Positions 27,227-34,777 of a DNA stretch of 64,000 bases are shown here, piece by piece. This DNA is from Holophagaceae bacterium (GTDB taxonomy: Bacteria > Acidobacteriota > Holophagae > Holophagales > Holophagaceae). The stretch lies in assembly GCA_016710635.1 (NCBI GenBank), contig JADJVL010000001.1:62001-126000 (forward strand). The letters are read 5' to 3'. The notes under the pieces are model-generated. The model saw only the letters and a program-made list of their open reading frames with translations, had not been told where the DNA came from and did no database searches. Position numbers and translations under genes: made by a program. Positions within the stretch are counted from its first letter, which is position 1. Every line of letters begins with the position of its first letter.

Positions 27227-28426
27227 TCAGATGACACCCCTGGCCTTCAGCCCGGCCTGCTCGTCCGGACTGAGGCCGAGACGGGCGAAGACCTCGGCGT
27301 TGTGGGCCCCCAGTTCCGGCGGGGCCGAATCCACGGTGCCCGGCGTCTTCTCGAAGGCGGCGGTGAGGCCAAAGACTTCCACCTCGCCGAAACCCGCCAC
27401 AGCCACCTTCTGCAGCACGCCCCGGTGCTCCACCTGGGGCTGCCGCAGGGCCGCCTCCAGCCCGAGGATGGCGCCGCTGGGCACGTCCCTGGCATTGAGG
27501 ACTTCGACCCAGTGTTCCGTGGACCGCTGCGCCAGTTTCGACTCCAGCAGGGGGGTCAACGCCGCCCGGTTCTTCTTGCGGGTGTCCCGCTCCTGGAAGC
27601 GCGGGTCCGTCTTCAGTTCCGGGACCTCCAGCGCGTCGCAGACCGCCTCCCACTGCTGCTGCTTGTTGGCGGCGATGTTGATGTGGCCATCCAAGGTGCG
27701 GAAGGTGCCGCTGGGGGCCGCGGTGAAGTTGTCGTTGCCCATGAACAGGGGCTGCTGGCCGCCGATGAGCAGGTTCGCCGCCACCCAGCCCATGAGAGGC
27801 ATGACGCTGTCCAGGAGGGCCACGTCGATGGATTGGCCCTCGCCGCTGCGCTCCCGGTGGAAGAGGGCCGCCAGGATGGCGAAGGCTGCGTTCAGACCGC
27901 CCACCGTGTCGCAGAGGGGAAAGCCCGTGCGCAGCGGGTTCAGCCGCTCGTCGCCGTTCACCGCCATCTCCCCGGAAAGCCCCTGGATGATCTGGTCGTA
28001 GGCGGGCTTCAGGGCGTCGGGACCGGTCTGGCCGAAGCCCGAGATCGCGCAGTAGATGAGCTTCGGATTGGCGGCGCGCAGGACCTCGTACCCAAGGCCC
28101 AGGCGGTCCATGACCCCGGGCCGGAAATTCTCCACCACCACGTCCGCCTCCTTCGCCAGGCGCAGGAAGATGGCCTTCCCCTCCGGCGACTTGGTGTTGA
28201 GGGTGATGGATTGCTTGTTGCAGTTCTGGGCCAGGAAGCTGGTGCCCATGAGGCGCTGGTTCAGTTCCGGCAGGATGCCCAGGCAGCGGGCCAGATCGCC
28301 GCCCTTGGGGTTCTCGATCTTCAGCACGTCGGCGCCGAGCTGGGCCAGGTGCAGGGTCGCGAAGGGCCCGGACAGCACGTTGGTGAGGTCCAGGACCTTG
28401 ATGCCTTCGAGGATCCGCCCGGTCAT
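27227..28426 (-). CDS. CaiB/BaiF family CoA-transferase
   Basis: 399 aa class III CoA-transferase that moves CoA between carboxylic acids. The start at 28426 (MTGRILEGIKVLDLTNVL) has a GGGGTGG box and lies 11 bases after the lyase stop. The family core is visible: GADVLKIENP, VVVENFRPGVMDRLGLGYE, the predicted catalytic Asp in FPLCDTVGG, and GEGQSIDVALLDS. Position next to an HMG-CoA-lyase-like gene suggests it activates a hydroxy-dicarboxylate to the CoA ester that the lyase splits, or the reverse. Confidence 0.88.
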   Translation of the reverse strand: MTGRILEGIKVLDLTNVLSGPFATLHLAQLGADVLKIENPKGGDLARCLGILPELNQRLMGTSFLAQNCNKQSITLNTKSPEGKAIFLRLAKEADVVVENFRPGVMDRLGLGYEVLRAANPKLIYCAISGFGQTGPDALKPAYDQIIQGLSGEMAVNGDERLNPLRTGFPLCDTVGGLNAAFAILAALFHRERSGEGQSIDVALLDSVMPLMGWVAANLLIGGQQPLFMGNDNFTAAPSGTFRTLDGHINIAANKQQQWEAVCDALEVPELKTDPRFQERDTRKKNRAALTPLLESKLAQRSTEHWVEVLNARDVPSGAILGLEAALRQPQVEHRGVLQKVAVAGFGEVEVFGLTAAFEKTPGTVDSAPPELGAHNAEVFARLGLSPDEQAGLKARGVI

Positions 28427-28436
28427 GGCCACCCCG

Positions 28437-29354
28437 TCAGGCCATGGCCGCATGGGTGCGGATCGGGCCGGTGCGATACACGCAGCCCGGCAGGTCGCGG
28501 CCGAAGCACAAGGCCACATCCTGGGCCACACCGATGAGCTCCTCCAGCCGGATGTCCAGGCGCCGCCCAGCCTGCTGCAGGCCGTGGACCAGGTCCTCCG
28601 TGGCCACGTTCCCCGCCGCCAGTTTCGTGAAGGGACAGCCGCCGAGGCCGCCGAAGCTGGTCTCGATGGCCGCGGCGCCGGCCTCCATGGCCGCGTAGAC
28701 ATTGGCCATGCCCAGGCCGTAGGTGTTGTGGATGTGGGCGGTCACTTCGGCGTCGGGGTCCAGGGCCAGGACCTTCCGCACCAGGCCCGCGACCTGGGCG
28801 GGATGGGCGTGGCCCGCCGTGTCCGCCAGGCTGATGCCGTGCAGTCCCGCCTCGAGATAGGCCGCCACCATGGCCAGCACCCGGGCCTCCTCTATGGGCC
28901 CTTCGAAGCCGCAGCCAAAGGCGCTCTGGACGCTCACCTGCACCTTCAGCCCGGAGCGCCGGGCCTCCAGCCCGGTGGCGACGATGCGCCGCAGCGCGTC
29001 GGCGCTGCCCATGCCCGTATTCTTCAGGCTGTGGGTCTCGGAGGCGGAGGCGCCGAGGCAGACCAGCTCCACGCCGCTGGCCTGGGCCCGCTCGAGTCCC
29101 TTCTCGTTCAGCACCAGGGCGGAAAGCATGGTGCCGAAATTCCTGGGGTGCGCCTTCAGGCGGCGGAACAGCTCATCCGTGTCGGCCATCTGGGGCACCT
29201 TGACCGGGTGCACGAAGGAGCCGACCTGGACGAAGTCCAGGCCCGCGTCCAGAAGGCGCACCAGCCAGTCCAGCTTGGTTTCCGTGGGCACGACCTGGGC
29301 TTCGGCCTGCAGGCCGTCCCGGAGGCCGACTTCATGGATCAGCACCTGACGCAT
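28437..29354 (-). CDS. HMG-CoA lyase-like DRE-TIM metallolyase
   Basis: 305 aa TIM-barrel acyl-CoA lyase. Catalytic features of HMG-CoA lyase are preserved: Arg in GLRDGLQ, SFVHPVKVPQM, the metal His pair in HIHNTYG, and the active Cys in GLGGCPF. Families with this fold cleave HMG-CoA or citramalyl-CoA-type esters to acetyl-CoA plus a keto acid. Start at ATG 29354, overlapping the dehydrogenase stop by 16 bases. No leucine-degradation genes (acyl-CoA dehydrogenase, biotin carboxylase) are nearby, arguing against simple HMG-CoA breakdown. Confidence 0.85.
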   Translation of the reverse strand: MRQVLIHEVGLRDGLQAEAQVVPTETKLDWLVRLLDAGLDFVQVGSFVHPVKVPQMADTDELFRRLKAHPRNFGTMLSALVLNEKGLERAQASGVELVCLGASASETHSLKNTGMGSADALRRIVATGLEARRSGLKVQVSVQSAFGCGFEGPIEEARVLAMVAAYLEAGLHGISLADTAGHAHPAQVAGLVRKVLALDPDAEVTAHIHNTYGLGMANVYAAMEAGAAAIETSFGGLGGCPFTKLAAGNVATEDLVHGLQQAGRRLDIRLEELIGVAQDVALCFGRDLPGCVYRTGPIRTHAAMA

Positions 29355-30472
29355 GCGAGCCTCTGGGCGATGGCCTCCCCCATGTCGAGGGTGGTGGCGC
29401 TGCCGCCCATGTCGTAGGTGCGGACCTGGCCTTCGGCGATGATCTCGGCCACGGCCTTTTCCATGCGGGCGGCCATGCCGATCTCGCCCAGCCATTCCAG
29501 CATCATCTTGGCCGCCAGGATGGTGGCGATGGGATTCACCTTGTACTGGCCGGCGTATTTCGGCGCGCTGCCGTGGCTGGGCTCGAAGACCGCGAGCTTC
29601 CCGCCGATGTTGCCGCTGCAGCCGAAGCCCAGGCCGCCCACCATCTGGGCCGCCAGATCGCTGACGATGTCGCCGAAGAGGTTGGTGGCCACCATGACGC
29701 CGTAGTTCTTGGGGTTCTTCAGCATCCACATGGTGATGGCGTCCACGTTGGCGTCGTCCACGGCGATGCCGGGGTACTCCTTCGCGATGGCCTTGCCGAT
29801 CTCCAGGAACATGCCTTCCGTGGCGCGGACCACGTTGGCCTTGTGGATGATGGTGACCTTGGGATAGCCGAAGGTCTTGGCGTACTCGAAGGCGGCGCGG
29901 ATGATCCGCTCGCAGCCCTTCCGGGTGTTGATCTTGCAGGTGATGGCGAAGTCATCTCCAGATAGACCCGAGAAAGGGGCGAAGGCTTTGCTGTGCTGGC
30001 GCAGGACCGCCTTCACGTCGTCGGGGACGGGGCTGAACTCCACGCCGGCGTAGAGGTCCTCCGTGTTCTCCCGGAAGATCACCATGTCGATGCCTTCCTG
30101 GTAGTTCAGGGGATTGCCCGGGTAGGCCTTGCAGGGGCGCAGGCAGGTGTAGAGGTCGAACATCTGGCGCATGCGCACGATGGGGCTGCGGTACACGAGG
30201 CCCTTGCCCCGCAGTTCGGGCATCAGCTCGGCTTCGGCGTCCTTCACGGGCTTGGAGGTGATGGCGCCGAACATGGCGGCGTCGCTGGCCTTCAGCAGGT
30301 CGATGGTGCGCTGGGGGAAGGCCTCGCCTTCCGTGCGCCAGCACTCCCAGCCGATGTCGCCGTGGGTGTAGTCGGCCTCGAAGCCCACGGCGTCGAGGCA
30401 GATCCGCGCCGCCTCCATCACTTCCACGCCCACGCCGTCCCCGGGCAGCCACGCGATCTTGTATCGGGTCAT
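29339..30472 (-). CDS. Isocitrate/isopropylmalate-type dehydrogenase
   Basis: 377 aa NAD(P)-dependent beta-decarboxylating dehydrogenase. LPGDGVGVEVMEAA is the N-terminal nucleotide/substrate region, RENTEDLYAGVEF resembles isocitrate dehydrogenase, and TNLFGDIVSDLAAQMVGGLG plus FEPSHGSAPKYAG are the metal and coenzyme loops. Start at 30472 (MTRYKIAWL) follows an AAGGAG box. First gene of the operon. It could act on isocitrate, isopropylmalate, tartrate/malate or 3-methylmalate; the lack of leuA/leuB neighbours leaves this open. Confidence 0.85.
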   Translation of the reverse strand: MTRYKIAWLPGDGVGVEVMEAARICLDAVGFEADYTHGDIGWECWRTEGEAFPQRTIDLLKASDAAMFGAITSKPVKDAEAELMPELRGKGLVYRSPIVRMRQMFDLYTCLRPCKAYPGNPLNYQEGIDMVIFRENTEDLYAGVEFSPVPDDVKAVLRQHSKAFAPFSGLSGDDFAITCKINTRKGCERIIRAAFEYAKTFGYPKVTIIHKANVVRATEGMFLEIGKAIAKEYPGIAVDDANVDAITMWMLKNPKNYGVMVATNLFGDIVSDLAAQMVGGLGFGCSGNIGGKLAVFEPSHGSAPKYAGQYKVNPIATILAAKMMLEWLGEIGMAARMEKAVAEIIAEGQVRTYDMGGSATTLDMGEAIAQRLACVRC

Positions 30473-30694
30473 GGAGACTCCTTGAAGCGGAGCCTGGGGC
30501 GGCGCGCGCCGCGCCACGGACCGTCCGGCTCCACCCCTGGATTTTTCCACCGGAGGGCGTCTGGACGCGTGAACCTGCGTCACAACTTCCGGGCGGGCGG
30601 GAGGCGCGATGGAGGACTTGTGATCTTTGCCCCGCCTGGGCCCCGGGCGCGGCCCCGGGTCCAGGACTTAGCATGGGGCGCCCAGGAGGTTTCC

Positions 30695-31240
30695 ATGGCC
30701 CTCATCACCTTTCAGGGAAGCCCGATCCACACCAGCGGGGAGCTGCCCGTCGTCGGCCGCCCCTGCCCGCCCTTCGTCCTCACCCGGGACAACCTCACCG
30801 AACTGTCCCTGGTGGACCTCGAAGGCCAGCGCGTGGTGCTGAACATCTTCCCGAGCGTCGACACGGCGACCTGCGCCAAGGGCGTCTACACCTTCGACGC
30901 CCGGGCCGAGGAGGCCCCGGACACGGTGGTGGTCTGCGTCTCCGCGGACCTGCCCTTCGCCCAGCGCCGCTTCCGCGAGGCGGCGGGCATCGACCACGCC
31001 CTGCTGGCCTCCACCTTCCGCCACCCGGAGTTCGGCCGGGACTTCGGCGTCACCATGGCGGACGGTCCCTTCAAGGGGCTGCTCGCCCGGGCCGTGGTGG
31101 CCCTGGACGAGAACGGCACCGTGGTCCACACGGAGCTGGTGGCCGAGCTGGCCTGCGAAGCCACCTACGACTGGGCCCTGGACATCATCCACCAGCACCA
31201 CCACCCCTGCCCGGAGGACGCGCTGCTGACCAGCGAGTAG
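30695..31240 (+). CDS. tpx: Thiol peroxidase Tpx, lacking the usual resolving Cys
   Basis: 181 aa thioredoxin-fold peroxidase that reduces hydroperoxides. The start ATG has AGGAGG eight bases upstream. The peroxidatic Cys is in SVDTATCAKGV and the Tpx blocks SADLPFAQRRF and GVTMADGPFKGLLARAVV are clear. In E. coli Tpx the resolving Cys95 follows SADLPFAQ as RFCGAEG; here this is RFREAAG, so the disulfide partner is missing. Other Cys (ELACEAT and a C-terminal HHPCPED) are present and might substitute. Converges on recN with 4 bases between stops. Confidence 0.92.
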   Translation: MALITFQGSPIHTSGELPVVGRPCPPFVLTRDNLTELSLVDLEGQRVVLNIFPSVDTATCAKGVYTFDARAEEAPDTVVVCVSADLPFAQRRFREAAGIDHALLASTFRHPEFGRDFGVTMADGPFKGLLARAVVALDENGTVVHTELVAELACEATYDWALDIIHQHHHPCPEDALLTSE

Positions 31241-31244
31241 GGTC

Positions 31245-32930
31245 CTACCCCGCCCCGATCAGCACCCGTGCGTGCTCCAGCGCCTCCGGCCGATCCGGCT
31301 GACCGCTGAGGAGGCGCGCCAGCTCCCGCACCCGGGCCTCCCCGTCCACCCAGGCGAAGCGGCTGTGGGTGCGGTCGGCGGTGGTGGCTTTCGACAGGGC
31401 GCCGTGGCGGTCGGCGCGCCCCGCCACCTGGGCGAGGTGGGTCACGCAGAGCACCTGGTGGGCGCGGCCCAATTCCTGGATGGCGTCCCCCACGGCGAGG
31501 GCGGTTTCGCCGCCGATGCCGGCGTCCACCTCGTCCAGGACGAGGGTCAGGGCCGAAGCCCCGGCGGAGCGCTTGAGGCCCGCGCCCATGAGGGCCAGCA
31601 TCACCCGGCTCAGCTCGCCCCCGGACGCGATCTTGGCCAGGGGCCGCCAGCCTTCCCCCACGTTGGATTCGATCCAGAGGGCGACGGCGCTGAAGCCCGT
31701 GGGGGACACCTTCACGCCCCTTCCGCCCCGCTTCGCCGGGCTCGTGGCCTCCTCGGCCACGGCGAGGCGGCACTGGAGGCGCGCGCCCTTCATGCCGAGC
31801 CTGGCCAGACGCTTCTTCGCATCGGCTTCCAGGGGGCCGAGGGCTTCGCTGCGCCGGGTGTGCAGGGCCTCCGCGGCCTCCAGATAGGCGGTGCAGGCCT
31901 TGGCCAGGGCCTTCGCCAGGGCCTCCGGGCTTTCGCCCTTGTCCTTCAGGCGCAGCTCCTCGGCCCGGAGCTCCGTGAGCACCCCCGCCAGCTCGTCGGG
32001 TTCGCATTTGTGCCGCCGGGCCAGCTTCTCGAAGCGGGCGAGGCGGCCTTCCAGGTCGTCCAGGGCGGCCTCGCCGCTGCGGGCGAAGCGCAGCGCCTGG
32101 TCCTGGGCCAGGGCCTGCAGATCCTCCAGCTCCAGGCTGGCCGAGCGCAGGCGGTCCACCAGGTCCTGGGCTTCGGGGAGCACGGTGGCGGCCTTCTGCA
32201 TCGCATGGCCGGCTTCACGGAGGCCGGGGATGGAACCCCGCAGGGCTTCCGCCGCCTCCCGGTGGGTGGCTTCCAGCAGGGCCGCGTGGCGCAGGGTCTC
32301 CCGCTCGGATTTCAGGTTCGTCCATTCCTGGGGCTTGGGGGCCAGCTTCTCCAGCTCCGCGGTGAGCTCCGCCAGCTCTGCCAGGCGCCGGGCACGGTCC
32401 GCCTCGCTGCGGTTCCGGGCGTCCAGGGCCGCGGCGGCGGTCCGTAGGGCGGCGACCTCCTTGGACAGGTCCGCCTCGATGCCCAGCACTTCGTCCAGCA
32501 GGGCGAGGTGGCGCTCCTCAGCGAGGAGGGACTGGTGGTCGTGCTGGCTGGAGAGCCGCATCCAGATGCGGCCGGCCTCCTTGAGGTCCGCCAGGGAGGA
32601 GGCCGCGCCGTTGATCCAGGCGCGGCTGCGGCCGCTGGCGCTGACCTCCCGCCGCAGCACCACGGGATGGTCCATGGGCACGCCCTTGGCGGTGAGGAAG
32701 TCCAGCCAGGCGCCGCCGCTGCCTTCCACCACCGCCTCCACCGTGGCCCGCTCGGAGCCCAGGCGCACGGTGTCCGCGTCCGCCCTCGCGCCCACCAGGA
32801 GGGCCAGGGCGTCCACCAGGAGGGATTTTCCCGCGCCGGTCTCCCCGGTGAGGACGGAAAAGCCCGGACCCAGGTCCAGGGCGAGATCCTCCACCAGGGC
32901 CAGGTTCGAGATGCGGAGGCTGGACAGCAT
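31245..32930 (-). CDS. recN: DNA repair protein RecN
   Basis: 561 aa SMC-like ATPase of double-strand-break repair. The start at 32930 (MLSSLRISNLALVEDLALDL) has GGGGGA upstream and matches the family start; the open frame reaches further but is not RecN-like. Walker A is GETGAGKS, a long coiled coil fills the middle (about 150-370), and the C-terminal ATPase half shows LASGGELSRVMLAL, then LVLDEVDAGIGGETA and CVTHLAQVAGRAD. Cytosolic; single gene divergent from the GNAT gene. Confidence 0.95.
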   Translation of the reverse strand: MLSSLRISNLALVEDLALDLGPGFSVLTGETGAGKSLLVDALALLVGARADADTVRLGSERATVEAVVEGSGGAWLDFLTAKGVPMDHPVVLRREVSASGRSRAWINGAASSLADLKEAGRIWMRLSSQHDHQSLLAEERHLALLDEVLGIEADLSKEVAALRTAAAALDARNRSEADRARRLAELAELTAELEKLAPKPQEWTNLKSERETLRHAALLEATHREAAEALRGSIPGLREAGHAMQKAATVLPEAQDLVDRLRSASLELEDLQALAQDQALRFARSGEAALDDLEGRLARFEKLARRHKCEPDELAGVLTELRAEELRLKDKGESPEALAKALAKACTAYLEAAEALHTRRSEALGPLEADAKKRLARLGMKGARLQCRLAVAEEATSPAKRGGRGVKVSPTGFSAVALWIESNVGEGWRPLAKIASGGELSRVMLALMGAGLKRSAGASALTLVLDEVDAGIGGETALAVGDAIQELGRAHQVLCVTHLAQVAGRADRHGALSKATTADRTHSRFAWVDGEARVRELARLLSGQPDRPEALEHARVLIGAG

Positions 32931-32969
32931 TCCCCCAGCATAGCGGGGGCGCCTTGCTACCCTTCCCGG

Positions 32970-33509
32970 ATGCCCCCGTCCTTCCGCCTCCGCCCCGCCA
33001 CCGCCGGTGACGCCGCCCTGCTGGCGGACCTGGGCCGACGCACCTTCACGGAGACCTTCGCGGCCTCGAATTCCGCCGAGGACCTGCAGCGCTTCCTGGA
33101 CGCGACCTACGGCGAGGCCCTCCAGGCCCGGGAGCTGGCAGAGCCGGAGGCGTGGCACTTGCTGTTGGAGGCCGCCCGTGGAGAGGACGAATGTGAGGCC
33201 GCCGGCTTCGCCCGGCTGCGGCGGGGGGAGGTGCCGGACTGCGTGACCGGTCCCGATCCGGTGGAATTGCAACGCATCTATGTCCTGAAGGCCTGGCACG
33301 GATTGAAGGCGGGACCGGTCCTCCTGGAACGCTGCCTGGAGGAGGCTCGGCGCCTGGGCGCGAAAACCTTCTGGCTGGGGGTCTGGGAGCACAACGACCG
33401 GGCCCAGGCCTTCTACCGGCGGCACGGCTTCGTGGAAGCCGGCGACCACCTCTTCATGGTGGGCACGGATCCCCAGCGGGACGTCATCATGGTGCGGAGC
33501 CTGGCATGA
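32970..33509 (+). CDS. GNAT family N-acetyltransferase
   Basis: 179 aa. FRLRPATAGDAALLADL is the usual opening strand-helix, ELQRIYVLKAWHGLKAGPVL holds the acetyl-CoA binding loop, and FWLGVWEHNDRAQAFYRRHGF is motif B. Start at 32970, 40 bases from the divergent recN start. Its stop overlaps the next start as ATGA. The acceptor substrate is unknown. Confidence 0.88.
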   Translation: MPPSFRLRPATAGDAALLADLGRRTFTETFAASNSAEDLQRFLDATYGEALQARELAEPEAWHLLLEAARGEDECEAAGFARLRRGEVPDCVTGPDPVELQRIYVLKAWHGLKAGPVLLERCLEEARRLGAKTFWLGVWEHNDRAQAFYRRHGFVEAGDHLFMVGTDPQRDVIMVRSLA

Positions 33510-34468
33510 CCGCTTTCGAAGGGACCTACCTGGACGCCATCCGCACGGCGCTGCACGACGCCATGGCGGCGGACCGCAGCGTGTTCTGCATCGGCGAGGA
33601 CATCGGCGCCTACGGCGGCGCCTTCAAGGCCACGGAGGGGCTGCAGAAGACCTTCGGCGAAGCCCGGATGGTGGACACACCCATCGCCGAGCAGGCCATC
33701 GTGGGGGCCGCCATCGGCGCGGCGCTCATGGGACAACGCCCGGTCGCCGAGTTCCAGTTCATGGACTTCGCCTTGCTGGGCGCGGACCTCATCTGCAATT
33801 TCGCGGCGAAGGCGCGGTGGCGCTGGGGGGCGGGCGTGCCCATCGTGCTGCGCGGTCCCGTGGGCGGCGGCGCCAGCGGCGGGCCCTTCCATTCGCAGAA
33901 TCCCGAAGGCCACTTCCTGGGCACGCCGGGCCTGAAGGTCGTCGCGCCGGGCACGGTGCGGGACGCCTACGCCCTGCTGCGGGCGGCCATCGAGGATCCG
34001 GATCCGGTCCTCTTCCTGGAGCACAAGTTCCTCTACCGGCGGTTGAAGGATGCGTGGGACGAGGCGCCGGTGGCGCGCCTGGGGGAAGCCGCCCTACGCA
34101 AGGAGGGCCACAAGGCCGCCATCCTCACCTACGGCGCCGTGCAGCATCCGGCCATCGAAGCCGCCGAAGGCTTCGATGTGGCGGTGCTGGACCTGCGGAC
34201 GCTTTGGCCCTTGGATCTGGAGGCCATCGAAGCCCTGGCGAAGCGTACCCACCGCATCCTCGTGGTCACCGAGGCCAGCCTCAGCTACGGCCCCTCCGCG
34301 GAGATCGCCGCGCGGGTGCAGGAGGCCTGCTTCTCCTGGCTCGACGCCCCCGTCCTGCGCTGCGCCGCCCCGGACGTGCCGACCCCGGCGGCGCCGGGGC
34401 TGGAGGCGGCGTTCCTGCCGGGCAGGGATCGGATCCGGGACGAGGTGGAGAACCTGTTGTCGTGGTGA
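33506..34468 (+). CDS. Alpha-ketoacid dehydrogenase E1 component, beta subunit
   Basis: 320 aa transketolase-like half of a thiamine-dependent 2-oxoacid dehydrogenase E1. FCIGEDIGAYGGAFKATEGL, DTPIAEQAIVGAAIGAALMG and VLRGPVGGGASGGPFHSQ are standard PdhB/BkdA2 blocks, and the C-terminal domain (AILTYGAVQHPAIEAAE) is complete. An E1-alpha or E2 gene would be expected next to it; none is in the window, so it is an orphan beta subunit here. Confidence 0.88.
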   Translation: MTAFEGTYLDAIRTALHDAMAADRSVFCIGEDIGAYGGAFKATEGLQKTFGEARMVDTPIAEQAIVGAAIGAALMGQRPVAEFQFMDFALLGADLICNFAAKARWRWGAGVPIVLRGPVGGGASGGPFHSQNPEGHFLGTPGLKVVAPGTVRDAYALLRAAIEDPDPVLFLEHKFLYRRLKDAWDEAPVARLGEAALRKEGHKAAILTYGAVQHPAIEAAEGFDVAVLDLRTLWPLDLEAIEALAKRTHRILVVTEASLSYGPSAEIAARVQEACFSWLDAPVLRCAAPDVPTPAAPGLEAAFLPGRDRIRDEVENLLSW

Positions 34469-34529
34469 AGGGGCGTCCCCGCCTTGACGCACAAGCCCTT
34501 CCGCCTCATTCTTGCCTTTCAGCAGTCCT

Positions 34530-34772
34530 GATCTTTGCCAGTTCCAGAGCGCGCTATCGAGAGAGGTGGAGGGACAGGCCCTATGAAACCTCGGCAACCT
34601 GCCCGGATGAAGATCCGGAGCAAGGTGCCAATTCCTGCCGTGTGAATCAGCACGGAGAGATACCCCGACGGGTGAACTGAAGCAAGGTGATCGAAGCGGC
34701 AAAGGCAGCACTCCCGGCCCCCGGCATTTCTGGGCCCGGACGCGGCCGGCTCTGGAACGGCGCTCCCGGAGT
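34530..34772 (+). promoter_or_regulatory. SAM-I riboswitch leader 1 (upstream of MTHFR fusion)
   Basis: S-box aptamer at about 34553-34662: AGAGAGGTGGAGGGAC, GGCCCTATGAAACC, TCGGCAACC, GGTGCCAATTCC and a closing GAGAGATA that pairs with TATC at the start. Outside the aptamer CAGTTC (34539-34544) can pair with GAACTG (34674-34679). ACTCC at 34710-34714 can pair with the Shine-Dalgarno GGAGT at 34768-34772, suggesting translational control by ribosome-site masking. The aptamer is known to bind S-adenosylmethionine; the platform is inference. Confidence 0.9.
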
Positions 34773-34777
34773 TCCCC

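Noticed and set aside
34530..34558. The conserved 29-base block as a sigma-70 promoter
   Set aside because: TTGCCA/TTGTCA could be a -35 box, but no -10 box follows at 16-18 bases and the block would place the start inside the aptamer; pairing with GAACTG explains its conservation better.
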